Made by a program: the position numbers and the translations under genes. Below are positions 7,604 to 15,340 of a stretch of 34,892 nucleotides of DNA, piece after piece; within the stretch, counting starts at the first letter, position 1; every line of letters starts with the position of its first letter. Source of the stretch: an uncultured Eubacterium sp. (GTDB taxonomy: Bacteria; Bacillota; Clostridia; Peptostreptococcales; Anaerovoracaceae). The notes below the pieces were generated by a model, which did not search any database, was not told the origin of the DNA, and was given only the letters and a program-made list of their open reading frames with translations. Location of the stretch: assembly GCA_900551775.1 (NCBI GenBank), contig URXI01000005.1, forward strand, positions 1 to 34,892, in the 5' to 3' direction.

Positions 7604-7638
7604 TTGCGTTTTACAAAATTTTGTTATATAATTATATT
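7604..7638 (+). promoter_or_regulatory. promoters of the inserted cargo gene
   Basis: Two overlapping candidates: TTGCGT (7604-7609), 17 bases, TATAAT (7627-7632); and TTTACA (7610-7615), 17 bases, TATATT (7633-7638). The perfect palindrome ACAAAATTTTGT (7613-7624) lies between the elements and could be an operator. The block is far more AT-rich than the flanking structural genes. Confidence 0.6.
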
Positions 7639-7672
7639 AATATATTTTAGTTAACACGAAAGGACAATGTTT

Positions 7673-8071
7673 ATGAAAAAAAGAACAAAGATTGGTCTAG
7701 CTATTCTTGTCATATTCTTAGGAAGCCTGGCTTTCGGTATATCTGAAATGGTTAAGAACCCTGATAAGTATCAAACAGAGCCAGACGTTGATAAAACATT
7801 TATGAATTTTATCACTGAAAAATATGGTGCAGAATGTAAATTTAACATGGGAGATCATCAGGTTGACTTTAATGAAGGGCGACAAGAGTACATTGGTATA
7901 GGCAGTTTTGAAAAAAAGGGAATGAAATATGCATACAACTACAGGGGATTTATTCAGGACAACACAGTTGAATTTGTTAAAATTTCCATTTTTGATGAGA
8001 ATGGTGAAAAGTTTGCAGAAACCTATGACGGGGACAAGGAAACAGAGCATCTCGACAGCTTAAAAGAGTAA
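7673..8071 (+). CDS. membrane-anchored or secreted cargo (moron) protein of unknown function
   Basis: A 132-residue protein with a basic start and one hydrophobic segment (IGLAILVIFLGSLAFGI, about residues 6-22), then a soluble domain with no recognised motif, presumably outside the membrane. The ATG at 7673 is preferred over 7667 because AAAGGA (7659-7664) is 8 bases upstream. It has its own promoter and terminator and is AT-rich, unlike portal and MuF on either side. This is the layout of a moron expressed from the prophage. Superinfection exclusion or another host-altering role is possible, but nothing in the sequence shows it. Confidence 0.7.
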   Translation: MKKRTKIGLAILVIFLGSLAFGISEMVKNPDKYQTEPDVDKTFMNFITEKYGAECKFNMGDHQVDFNEGRQEYIGIGSFEKKGMKYAYNYRGFIQDNTVEFVKISIFDENGEKFAETYDGDKETEHLDSLKE

Positions 8072-8088
8072 AATGATATGTCCAAATT

Positions 8089-8117
8089 AGGGTCACTATA
8101 TGGTGATCCTTTTTATT
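8089..8117 (+). terminator. terminator of the cargo gene
   Basis: AGGGTCAC (8089-8096) pairs with GTGATCCT (8103-8110), eight base pairs with one G-U, loop TATATG, followed by TTTTTATTT. A second hairpin without a T-run follows: CCACCTGC (8126-8133) with GTAGGTGG (8140-8147). Confidence 0.8.
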
Positions 8118-8181
8118 TAAAAATACCACCTGCCTTGTTGTAGGTGGACAGGGTTAGAGACGATTAACTAAATAGAATTCT

Positions 8182-8208
8182 AAGGACATTCTTCGGGGTG
8201 TCCTTTTT
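8182..8208 (+). terminator. strong intrinsic terminator with UUCG loop
   Basis: AAGGACATTC (8182-8191) pairs with GGGTGTCCTT (8196-8205), with two G-U pairs, around a TTCG tetraloop closed by C-G, and runs into a T-tract. It lies 16 bases before the MuF start, within the late operon, so late transcription must pass it. Confidence 0.8.
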
Positions 8209-8221
8209 CATTGGAGAAATG

Positions 8222-8234
8222 TGATGAAGAATAG
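8222..8234 (+). repeat. 13-bp direct repeat, right copy
   Basis: TGATGAAGAATAG, identical to 7568-7580. Here it encodes the first codons of the MuF protein (ATG at 8224). Confidence 0.85.
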
Positions 8235-9828
8235 CACATACTGGCAAAAACGTTTTGAAGAGCTTGAGAAATCATTAAACAGATACGGACTGAAGGCCTA
8301 TGCGATGATACAACCGGAGTTTGACAAAGCTGCCAGGGAAATCAACCTGGAAATCGAGAAGTGGCTGAACCGCATTGCCAAGAATAACGAGATCAGCATG
8401 TCTGCGGCAAGAAAGCTACTGGACAAGGGTCAACTGGAGGAATTCAAATGGTCCGTCGAGGAATACATAAAGTACGGGCAGCTGAACGCCATGAACCAGC
8501 AGTGGATGAAGCAGCTGGAGAACGCCTCGGCAAAATATCATATCAGCAGGCTGGAAGCACTCAAGTTACAGACCCAGCAGGCTGCGGAGGTTGCTTTTGG
8601 GAATTATCTTGACAGCGTTGACAGCATGGCGAGGCAGTTTTATTCTGAGAGTTATTACCGTTCTGCATTCGAGCTGCAGAAAGGTTTTGGCATTGGTTGG
8701 GCACTTGATTCCATTGACGATAACAAGTTGTCAAAACTGATCGCAAAGCCCTGGGCAGCAGATGGCAAGAACTTTTCAGACCGTATCTGGACATCCAAGT
8801 CTCAGATGGTCAACGACCTTCACAGCGAGTTGACAAGAACCTGTATTTTAGGCAAAGCTCCCGACAAAGCTATCGATCATATGTCGAAGTTTGTGAATAA
8901 GAAATTTAAAAATGCAAAAGTACAGGCCGGGCGGTTAGTTATGACAGAACAGGCCTTTTTTAGTGCTGCTGCACAGAAGGACTGTTTCAACGACCTGGGC
9001 GTGGAAGAGTTTGAGATCGTTGCAACACTGGATTCCCATACATCGGCAATCTGCCAGGAGCTGGACGGCAAGCACTTCCCGATGTCACAATACGAACCCG
9101 GGGTTACGGCGCCGCCTTTCCATGTATGGTGCAGATCCACGACCTGTCCTTACTTTGACGATGAGTTTTCCATCGGCGGGCGGGCTGCAAGAGATGCTGA
9201 CGGCAAGACCTATTATGTGCCGTCCAATATGACATACAAGGAATGGAAAAGTGATTTTGTCACCTTTGCAGGGAATAGCAATGGCTCAAAAAGAACAATT
9301 GAAGAGTTGTCCGAAGCAGTACTCAATACGGATAGTGCTGTTTCCCAATATATAAGCAAGCAGACGAAGTGGAATGGGAACCTAGTAATACTAAATGACA
9401 ACGATTATCGCCAGGCAGGAAAGCGATGGGACTGCAGTATTGAATTAAAAATGGATACAACAGATCATCAGTTAATCCATGAGCATTTGCACGCAAGGTC
9501 TATCAGCTATTATGATCCTGCCACTTACATAAAATACAGCTACATAGAAGAGCTGCCTGTTGAACTGCTTGCAAGACAGATATGTATTGACAAAAACATT
9601 GCTTTTACATATTCGAGCAATTACAATAGAGTTGAGGATTTACTTGAGATAAAAAACGCCTTATCACTTCAATACAGTGATTTGGAATTTGCACTCGCCT
9701 TATTTAATGTATCTGTGCCGGATAGAGGAGAGTGGCTGAAATCATTAATTATTAATAACAGTTCCGGCTTTACAGAGTATAACAGACTGATGAAACTGTT
9801 GGAGGAGATGAAGCGATGGCCCAACTAG
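8224..9828 (+). CDS. MuF/SPP1 gp7-like minor head protein with C-terminal metallopeptidase-like domain
   Basis: Minor capsid protein bound to the portal; in some temperate phages it is fused to toxin domains. The 534-residue product has a helical N-terminus and a Phage_Mu_F domain (about 190-320) with LDSHTSAICQELDGK and APPFHVWCRSTTC. Beyond that is an extra 200-residue domain carrying HEHLH at 419-423, an HExxH zinc motif, with acidic residues in IEELPVE (E442 onward) as possible third ligand. The C-terminal part is more AT-rich than the head part, suggesting separate acquisition. The ATG at 8224 has GGAG 7 bases upstream. It overlaps the next small gene by 13 bases, as toxin/immunity pairs often do. 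The toxin role is inferred. Confidence 0.85.
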   Translation: MKNSTYWQKRFEELEKSLNRYGLKAYAMIQPEFDKAAREINLEIEKWLNRIAKNNEISMSAARKLLDKGQLEEFKWSVEEYIKYGQLNAMNQQWMKQLENASAKYHISRLEALKLQTQQAAEVAFGNYLDSVDSMARQFYSESYYRSAFELQKGFGIGWALDSIDDNKLSKLIAKPWAADGKNFSDRIWTSKSQMVNDLHSELTRTCILGKAPDKAIDHMSKFVNKKFKNAKVQAGRLVMTEQAFFSAAAQKDCFNDLGVEEFEIVATLDSHTSAICQELDGKHFPMSQYEPGVTAPPFHVWCRSTTCPYFDDEFSIGGRAARDADGKTYYVPSNMTYKEWKSDFVTFAGNSNGSKRTIEELSEAVLNTDSAVSQYISKQTKWNGNLVILNDNDYRQAGKRWDCSIELKMDTTDHQLIHEHLHARSISYYDPATYIKYSYIEELPVELLARQICIDKNIAFTYSSNYNRVEDLLEIKNALSLQYSDLEFALALFNVSVPDRGEWLKSLIINNSSGFTEYNRLMKLLEEMKRWPN

Positions 9829-10052
9829 CTGAGTTCTTGAACCGATTTCAAAATGGCAATAGCAGCGATGAATGGTTCTCGCTGGAAGCGGATGTACGGA
9901 GTTATCTGGAAAGTCTGTCAGAAGATGACGTTATTGATTTTTTAGACAAGTTCCCATATGAGTCCCTGTGCATGATCTGTGATGGACTCAGAGTAGATCA
10001 AGACAAGAACTATTACGAAAAAAATGAGGCCTTTGTTATCAAAGTGAAATGA
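9816..10052 (+). CDS. small acidic protein, candidate immunity protein
   Basis: A 78-residue acidic, helical protein (SDEWFSLEADVRSYLESLSEDDVIDFLDKF) starting inside the end of the MuF gene. No family is recognised. Its position directly after a variable C-terminal domain, its small size and its acidity match immunity proteins of polymorphic toxins. The role is inferred from context only. AGGAGATGAAGCG in the MuF coding region supplies the ribosome binding site. Confidence 0.55.
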   Translation: MAQLAEFLNRFQNGNSSDEWFSLEADVRSYLESLSEDDVIDFLDKFPYESLCMICDGLRVDQDKNYYEKNEAFVIKVK

Positions 10053-10064
10053 GGAGACTTCAAA

Positions 10065-10460
10065 ATGATTAAAAGACTAGTCAAAACACTTATGCTGGAA
10101 AACGGTAAACTTTATGGCACTGTAGGCGATCAGAGGGTTACTCTGGCATACTGCGAACCGAGAATTGAAATATATGAGCACCGGCAGGACATCCCCGTAA
10201 TGAACAAGCATAGCTATGGAGTGAAAAAGATACATGCCGCAATTGTCCTCTGCCCGACTCCGGAAACCACCCGCACAGTTGATGCAGAGTGTTTGTCGAA
10301 GATAAGCCGTTTTGAACTGTCTGCTGACATACAGCGGCAGGACGGTATTTTCGAGGCATTACGGCTTGATCTGGAACCGACGGAAATCGATCTGGACGGC
10401 GACTGGGAATTTGCGCTGATTGGCTCTCCTGAGTTGATAAAGAAGCTGCGCGCAATATGA
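10065..10460 (+). CDS. hypothetical protein following MuF
   Basis: A 131-residue soluble, mostly beta-strand-like protein with a clear ribosome binding site (GAGGAGAC). It starts 12 bases after the previous gene. Segments LENGKLYGTVGDQRVTL and LEPTEIDLDGDWEFAL look like a compact beta fold. It may be a second immunity-type gene, or a phage accessory protein usually found between MuF and scaffold. I cannot decide between them. An intrinsic terminator follows. Confidence 0.55.
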   Translation: MIKRLVKTLMLENGKLYGTVGDQRVTLAYCEPRIEIYEHRQDIPVMNKHSYGVKKIHAAIVLCPTPETTRTVDAECLSKISRFELSADIQRQDGIFEALRLDLEPTEIDLDGDWEFALIGSPELIKKLRAI

Positions 10461-10484
10461 GGAGAATAACTGAATACTGTTTAT

Positions 10485-10512
10485 CAAGGACTGCCAAAGG
10501 GTGGTCTTTTTT
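10485..10512 (+). terminator. intrinsic terminator after the MuF module
   Basis: GACTGCC (10489-10495) pairs with GGTGGTC (10500-10506), loop AAAG, with two G-U pairs, extended by AAG/TTT, and followed by six T. It lies inside the late operon, between the MuF-associated genes and the scaffold gene. Confidence 0.65.
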
Positions 10513-10548
10513 GATTGCCTTTTTCCGCAGGCGTAAAAGAACGGTACC

Positions 10549-10596
10549 TACCCGGCCGTGGGTATAACCGGCAAATCCCAATACCCGGAGAGCGGG
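10549..10596 (+). other. two hairpins in the scaffold-gene leader
   Basis: TACCC (10549-10553) pairs with GGGTA (10560-10564), and CCCG (10584-10587) pairs with CGGG (10593-10596), the latter extended by TCCC/GGGA across an internal loop. Both are GC-rich against an AT-rich surround and lie just before the ribosome binding site at 10610. A structured 5' leader that tunes scaffold translation is possible. Confidence 0.35.
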
Positions 10597-10622
10597 AATA
10601 AAGATCTATGGAGGATATGAGA

Positions 10623-11234
10623 ATGGATTGGTTAAGAACAATATTGGAAAAAGCCCAGATTGTAGACGGAAAGCTGGATATTGATGCTGTGATGAAGTCC
10701 GCAGCGGCAGAGTTCCCGAAACACGCAGTACCGAAGAAGGACTACAATGACAAGGTCGGAGAGCTCAAGACCGCCACGGATACGATTGCTGATCTGAAGA
10801 AGACGAACGGTGATAACGCTGACCTGCAGAAGAAGATCGGCGACTACGAGACAGAAATCAAGGCGCTGAAAAAGACTGCGGAGGATACCAGCAGGACATA
10901 CGCGTTGAAGGAACAGCTTACGAAACAGGGGGTCCAGGATCCGGACTACCTCATCTACAAGACCGGCGGACTTGAGAAATTTACCTTTGACAAGGAGGGA
11001 AAACCTGTGGGGATAGACGAGCTGTTGAAGCCGTACAAAGAGGACAAGGCTATGGCCCATCTCTTTAAGCCGGAAGATAAGAAACCGCCGTATGAACCTC
11101 ATGGAGGCGGAGGAAGCGGAGCGGCAAACCCGTTTGCAAAGGAAACCTTCAATATGACGGAACAGGGAAAGTTATTAAAAGAGAATCCGGAGCAGGCCAG
11201 ATCGATGGCAGCTGCGGCCGGAGTGAAGATTTAA
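10623..11234 (+). CDS. capsid scaffolding protein (GP20/DUF4355-like)
   Basis: Guides prohead assembly and is lost on maturation. The 203-residue, charged, helical protein follows the family pattern: an N-terminal part with FPKHAVPKKDYNDK, a long coiled coil (about 40-95), a hydrophilic middle, a Gly-rich linker (EPHGGGGSG) and a C-terminal capsid-binding helix. The ATG at 10623 is preferred over 10608 and 10617, because GGAGG at 10610-10614 lies between the first and the others and is 8 bases from 10623. It directly precedes the capsid gene, as expected. Confidence 0.85.
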   Translation: MDWLRTILEKAQIVDGKLDIDAVMKSAAAEFPKHAVPKKDYNDKVGELKTATDTIADLKKTNGDNADLQKKIGDYETEIKALKKTAEDTSRTYALKEQLTKQGVQDPDYLIYKTGGLEKFTFDKEGKPVGIDELLKPYKEDKAMAHLFKPEDKKPPYEPHGGGGSGAANPFAKETFNMTEQGKLLKENPEQARSMAAAAGVKI

Positions 11235-11253
11235 GAAAGGAAAGGTGAATTAA

Positions 11254-12264
11254 ATGGCAGGAACTACTTTACAGGACGTCATCGTGCCTGAACTATTTAA
11301 TCCATACGTAGTGAACAGAACAATGGAGCTGTCGGCACTGGTACAGTGCGGCATCGTCGCGAATAACTCGGAATTTGATGCGCTGGCATCCCAGGCTGCA
11401 CCAACGGTCAACATGCCGTTCTTTGAGGACCTGACGGGCGAATCAGAGCAGGTCATCGAAGGCGCAGACCTGGAGGACAACAAGATCGAGTCCAATAAAG
11501 ACGTGGCAGCCATCATCAGAAGAGCAAAGATGTGGAGTGCGACAGACTTATCCGCCGCCCTTGCAGGCACTGATCCGATGATGGCAATCGGCGACCTGGT
11601 GGCGAAATTCTGGGAAAGGGATATGCAGAAGGAACTGATCGCAGTCCTGAACGGTGTTTTCGGAACGATTCCGGCAACCACTGGGGATAATGCAAAGCCG
11701 GCAGAGACGAGATTAGAGTCAAACCTATTAGATATTACCGGAAAAAGCGGTGCGGCAGCAAACTGGAGCGGATCCGCATTTATCGATGCAGAACAGCTCT
11801 TAGGTGATGCCAAAGCACAGCTGACAGGAATCTGTATGCACTCTGCAACAGAGGCATACCTGAAGAAACAGAACCTGATTGAAACTGTGCAGCCGTCCAA
11901 TGACGTGTCTTTCGGTGTATATCAAGGCAAGAGAGTCATTATCGACGATGGGTGCCCGGTTGAAACAGGAGGAAAGTACACCACCTACCTCTTCGGCGAA
12001 GGCGCCGTGGCACTGGGCAACGGAAATCCTGTCGGCTTTGTACCTACAGAAACAGACAGGGCGAAGAGAAAAGGCTCCGGTATTGATTACCTGATCAACA
12101 GAAAGACCAACATCCTGCACCCGAGGGGGATTGCGTTCACAAATGCAAAGGTTGCAAAGACGGAAGGCCCTTCCCGTGCTGAACTGGCTGATGCGGTCAA
12201 CTGGAATCCGGTCTACGAGCCGAAGCAGATCAGGGTCGTGGCATTCAAGCACAAGCTGGGGTAA
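11254..12264 (+). CDS. major capsid protein
   Basis: Builds the icosahedral shell. The 336-residue protein begins TTLQDVIVPELFNPYV and carries the AIIRRAKMWSATDLSAAL segment and a C-terminal half with RVIIDDGCPV, GEGAVALGNG and HPRGIAFTNA. These are shared by coat proteins of clostridial and other Gram-positive phages with an HK97-like fold. It has no leader peptide region, consistent with the separate scaffold upstream. A ribosome binding site (GAAAGGAAAGG) precedes the ATG. Confidence 0.9.
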   Translation: MAGTTLQDVIVPELFNPYVVNRTMELSALVQCGIVANNSEFDALASQAAPTVNMPFFEDLTGESEQVIEGADLEDNKIESNKDVAAIIRRAKMWSATDLSAALAGTDPMMAIGDLVAKFWERDMQKELIAVLNGVFGTIPATTGDNAKPAETRLESNLLDITGKSGAAANWSGSAFIDAEQLLGDAKAQLTGICMHSATEAYLKKQNLIETVQPSNDVSFGVYQGKRVIIDDGCPVETGGKYTTYLFGEGAVALGNGNPVGFVPTETDRAKRKGSGIDYLINRKTNILHPRGIAFTNAKVAKTEGPSRAELADAVNWNPVYEPKQIRVVAFKHKLG

Positions 12265-12269
12265 CGGCC

Positions 12270-12614
12270 ATGTTGAAGCTTGAAAAGCTGAAACTGCTCC
12301 TTGGGATTTCCGGGGAGCAGCAGGATACCCTGTTACAGTTCGTTCTGGATGATGTGGAAGGCGTGATCTGCGCATACTGCAACATAGAGGTGCTGCCGGA
12401 TGGGCTGGAGAATACGGCTTATCGTATGTCGATGGAACTTTACCGGAATGAGAATCCGGGCCATGAGGAATCTGCTCCGGGTTCCGTTTCCTCCATCAGC
12501 GAAGGTGATACGTCTACTTCATTCAATGCATCCGTGAGTGAAGGGTATAAGGACTCCCTACTGAAGGATTACAAGGCGGTATTGAACCGTTACCGCAGGG
12601 TGGTGTTCAGATGA
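12270..12614 (+). CDS. head-tail connector (gp6/gp15-like) protein
   Basis: A 114-residue helical protein of the phage connector family that forms a ring under the portal. LKLEKLKLLLGI, then LLQFVLDDVEGVICAYCNI, and a C-terminal DYKAVLNRYRRVVFR match the usual helix pattern and length. The position right after the capsid gene is diagnostic. The ribosome binding site is weak. It overlaps the next gene by four bases. Confidence 0.8.
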   Translation: MLKLEKLKLLLGISGEQQDTLLQFVLDDVEGVICAYCNIEVLPDGLENTAYRMSMELYRNENPGHEESAPGSVSSISEGDTSTSFNASVSEGYKDSLLKDYKAVLNRYRRVVFR

Positions 12615-12988
12615 ATGCATTACAGAAGGCAAGACAGGCGCACAGAGAGGCGGTGGAGATGCTTTACGAAGGATTATGTACCATCACTGAGTACCAAGCC
12701 TACACGAAGCCCAACAAGGCGACGGGATATCACGAGGTTGAAGTGCTTACCGGCCGGCCGTGCAGGCTCTCCTTCGGCACGATTCTCGCGGCGGAACAGA
12801 CCGGGACCGGCGCATCCGTGCAGCAGACCGTGAAGCTGTTTGTTGCACCGGAAGTGGATATCAAACCCGGAAGTAAGATTACTGTGGCCCAAAACGGCGT
12901 GACGATGGATTACTGCCGTACCGGTGAGCCGGCAGTATATGCGACCCACCAGGAAATCAATCTGGAACTTTGGAAAGGATGGACATGA
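12611..12988 (+). CDS. head closure/neck protein (SPP1 gp16-like)
   Basis: A 125-residue, mainly beta protein in the usual head-closure position. Features are an N-terminal helix, then YHEVEVLTGRPCRLSFGT, VKLFVAPEVDIKPGSKITV and a C-terminal strand region ending QEINLELWKGW. It would close the filled head. The assignment rests on gene order and fold-like pattern more than on strong motifs. It overlaps both neighbours by four bases. Confidence 0.7.
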   Translation: MNALQKARQAHREAVEMLYEGLCTITEYQAYTKPNKATGYHEVEVLTGRPCRLSFGTILAAEQTGTGASVQQTVKLFVAPEVDIKPGSKITVAQNGVTMDYCRTGEPAVYATHQEINLELWKGWT

Positions 12989-13422
12989 TGGCAAGAGGCG
13001 GATGCAATTTTGACGACCTGCTGAGGTTCCAGGAAGGCATGGCGCGGATGCAGCAGAACATGGGCGAGATACTGGACATCTGCGCCCGTGAACTTGCACA
13101 GCGCCTGATGGCGAAGGTCATCAAGAGGACGCCGGTGGGAAAATACCCCGCTGGGACAGGCAAGGTCGGCGGCACCCTCCGCAGGGGCTGGTCGCAGGGC
13201 GGACGGTATAAAATCTACCACAGTGCAAGCGCCTGCATGATTGAGATTAACAACCCTGTTGAATATGCCAGCTATGTGGAATACGGCCATCGTACCGCTA
13301 ATCACACCGGATGGGTGCCCGGGCACTTCATGATGACGATTTCCGTTGAAGAGATCCAGCGCAATGCCCCGGCGATACTGGAGCGGAAAATCAAAAGACT
13401 GATGGAGGCGCAGATGAGATGA
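12985..13422 (+). CDS. HK97 gp10-like head-tail joining protein
   Basis: A 145-residue protein of the HK97 gp10-like family at the head-tail interface. The signature is a long N-terminal helix, then RTPVGKYPAGTGKVGGTLRRGW, and EYASYVEYGHRT followed by a Trp-Val-Pro-Gly segment. The start at 12985 (ATG overlapping the previous stop) or 12988 fits AAAGGA at 12974-12979; the frame upstream to 12970 has no better signal. It overlaps the next gene by four bases. Confidence 0.85.
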   Translation: MMARGGCNFDDLLRFQEGMARMQQNMGEILDICARELAQRLMAKVIKRTPVGKYPAGTGKVGGTLRRGWSQGGRYKIYHSASACMIEINNPVEYASYVEYGHRTANHTGWVPGHFMMTISVEEIQRNAPAILERKIKRLMEAQMR

Positions 13423-13838
13423 TTGAGAAGATTATAGACGGGATACTGGCAGCGCTCAATGGGGAATTTGAAGGCTGTACCCTATATACCGAAGAAGTCA
13501 GACAGGGACTGAGAGAACCCTGTTTTTTTGTGTCCTGCATCAGTCCCGATACCAAGGTGTTAAGGGGCAGACGATACCGGCATACGAACCAGTTCGCCGT
13601 CCAGTACCTCACCAACGCCGATGAACCGAGGGCAGACTGTAACAGAGTATCCGAGCAATTATTCAATTGCCTGGAGCTGATTACTGTCGAAGGAGAGCTG
13701 ATACGTGGTACGGGCATGGAGGCGGCCATAGAGGACGACGTGCTGACCTTCACGGTCAATTATGACTATTTCAGTTATCGCCCGAATACGACGCCGGTCA
13801 TGGAACAGAAGGGTACTGAAACGAATCTGAAAGGATGA
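13419..13838 (+). CDS. tail terminator family protein (DUF6838-like)
   Basis: A 139-residue protein in the position of the tail terminator, which caps the finished tail and joins it to the head. The pattern IIDGILAALNGEFEGCTLYTEE, PCFFVSCISP, RRYRHTNQFAVQYL and a C-terminal FTVNYDYFSYR matches the Gram-positive phage tail terminator family. It starts at an ATGA overlap with the gp10-like gene. Confidence 0.8.
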   Translation: MIEKIIDGILAALNGEFEGCTLYTEEVRQGLREPCFFVSCISPDTKVLRGRRYRHTNQFAVQYLTNADEPRADCNRVSEQLFNCLELITVEGELIRGTGMEAAIEDDVLTFTVNYDYFSYRPNTTPVMEQKGTETNLKG

Positions 13839-13842
13839 TTTT

Positions 13843-14016
13843 ATGGCAACAAAGAAAGACAAGCCGGATGTGTTTACGAGAGAAGCACTCCTTGCATCCG
13901 GCTATTTTGATAACAGAAAAGATGCCCTGGCTGTGGTCATCAAAGACGGTGAGGAGATCACCATCGAAGAGGCACAGGCAAGGCTTGCTAAATTTATGAA
14001 AAGGAAGGTGAAATAA
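13843..14016 (+). CDS. 57-residue protein preceding the tail sheath
   Basis: A short basic protein (starts MATKKDKPDVFTREALLASG, ends RLAKFMKRKVK). A comparable small protein precedes the sheath gene in many PBSX-like phages. A KDG-EEITIEEAQARL segment near the C-terminus is typical of it. GAAAGGATGA (about 13829-13838) serves as ribosome binding site, and the stop abuts the sheath ATG. Role unknown. Confidence 0.65.
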   Translation: MATKKDKPDVFTREALLASGYFDNRKDALAVVIKDGEEITIEEAQARLAKFMKRKVK

Positions 14017-15327
14017 ATGGCTTTAGGCGGAGGAATGTGGACGACACAGAACAAGGTTCTGCCGGGCGCATACATCAATTTCATCTCGGTGGCATCGGCT
14101 GATGCGAAGCTGAGTGAGAGGGGATATGCGACCATGCCGCTGGAACTGGACTGGGGTCCCGACGGAGAAATCTTCACTGTGACGGCGGACGATTTTAAAA
14201 CGAGAGCCTTAAATATCTTCGGGTATGACTATATGAGCGAGAAGCTGAAGGGGCTTCGCGACCTGTTTATGTATGCCCAGACCCTATACGCATACAGGCT
14301 CAACAGCGGCGACAAGGCAACCTGCACTTATGCGGACGCAAAATACAGCGGAACCCGCGGCAACGACCTGAAGGTGGTCATCACGAAGAACGTGGACGAC
14401 CAGGCAAGGTTTGATGTGACTGATTATCTCGGCACCACGAAGATCAACGTGCAGACCGTGGCTTCGGCTGCGGAACTGAAAGATGACGACTTTATTATTT
14501 GGAAGAAGGACGCGACACTGGCTGTGACTGCCAGCACTTCTTTATCGGGAGGAACCAACGGCACGATCAATACGCAGGCATATCAGACCTATTTAGACCT
14601 GGCAGAAAACTACTCTTTCAATACGATGGGCATCGTGACCACGGACGAGGAAATTAAGAAGCTCTGCGTCAACTATGTGAAGCGCCTGAGGGATGACGTG
14701 GGCGTCAAGTTCCAGCTTGTACTGCACAAGTCACCGTCCGATTATGAGGGTGTAATTAATATCAAAAACAGTACGACGGATACCGGATGGACGGAAGCTT
14801 CCGCGGTTTACTGGCTGACCGGCGCCGAGGCGGGATGCGCAGTGAATGCATCGTTAACTAACAAGAAGTATGACGGTGAGTTTGCCATCGGCGGTGACTA
14901 TACGCAAACCCAGCTTGCGGGTGCGATCAAGGCAGGCGAACTGACCTTCCACCGTGTCGGAACCGAAATCAGGGTGCTGGAAGATATCAATTCCTTTGTA
15001 TCCTTCACGGATGATAAGAACGAGTTGTTTTGCGATAATCAGACGATCAGGGTCATCGACCAGATCGCCACGGTTCATGATGATGCGGTACTGTTTAACA
15101 CCAAATACCTGGGCAAGGTGCCCAACGATGAGGGCGGAAGGATATCCCTGTGGAATGATTTCGTCAAGTCCAGAAAGGCGCTGCTCAAGATCAGGGCGAT
15201 TGAAGACTTTAGCGATTCTGATATCGTGGTGAGCCAGGGCGATACGAAAAAATCAGTCTATGTCACGCAGCAGATCACCGTGGTCAATGCGATGACGCAT
15301 CTGTACATGACCGTCAAGGTCGTGTAG
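14017..15327 (+). CDS. contractile tail sheath protein (XkdK-like)
   Basis: Forms the contracting sheath around the tail tube, so the phage is a myovirus. The 436-residue protein has the N-terminal PGAYINFISV motif (about 18-27), a middle domain with AYRLNSGDKATCTYADA and KYSGTRGNDLKVVI, and the conserved C-terminal sheath domain containing RVLEDINSFVSF, FCDNQTIRVIDQIA and the DGGR-like DEGGR segment. Length fits the PBSX sheath family. The start follows GGAAGGTG in the end of the preceding gene. Confidence 0.95.
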   Translation: MALGGGMWTTQNKVLPGAYINFISVASADAKLSERGYATMPLELDWGPDGEIFTVTADDFKTRALNIFGYDYMSEKLKGLRDLFMYAQTLYAYRLNSGDKATCTYADAKYSGTRGNDLKVVITKNVDDQARFDVTDYLGTTKINVQTVASAAELKDDDFIIWKKDATLAVTASTSLSGGTNGTINTQAYQTYLDLAENYSFNTMGIVTTDEEIKKLCVNYVKRLRDDVGVKFQLVLHKSPSDYEGVINIKNSTTDTGWTEASAVYWLTGAEAGCAVNASLTNKKYDGEFAIGGDYTQTQLAGAIKAGELTFHRVGTEIRVLEDINSFVSFTDDKNELFCDNQTIRVIDQIATVHDDAVLFNTKYLGKVPNDEGGRISLWNDFVKSRKALLKIRAIEDFSDSDIVVSQGDTKKSVYVTQQITVVNAMTHLYMTVKVV

Positions 15328-15340
15328 GAAGGGGGAACAT

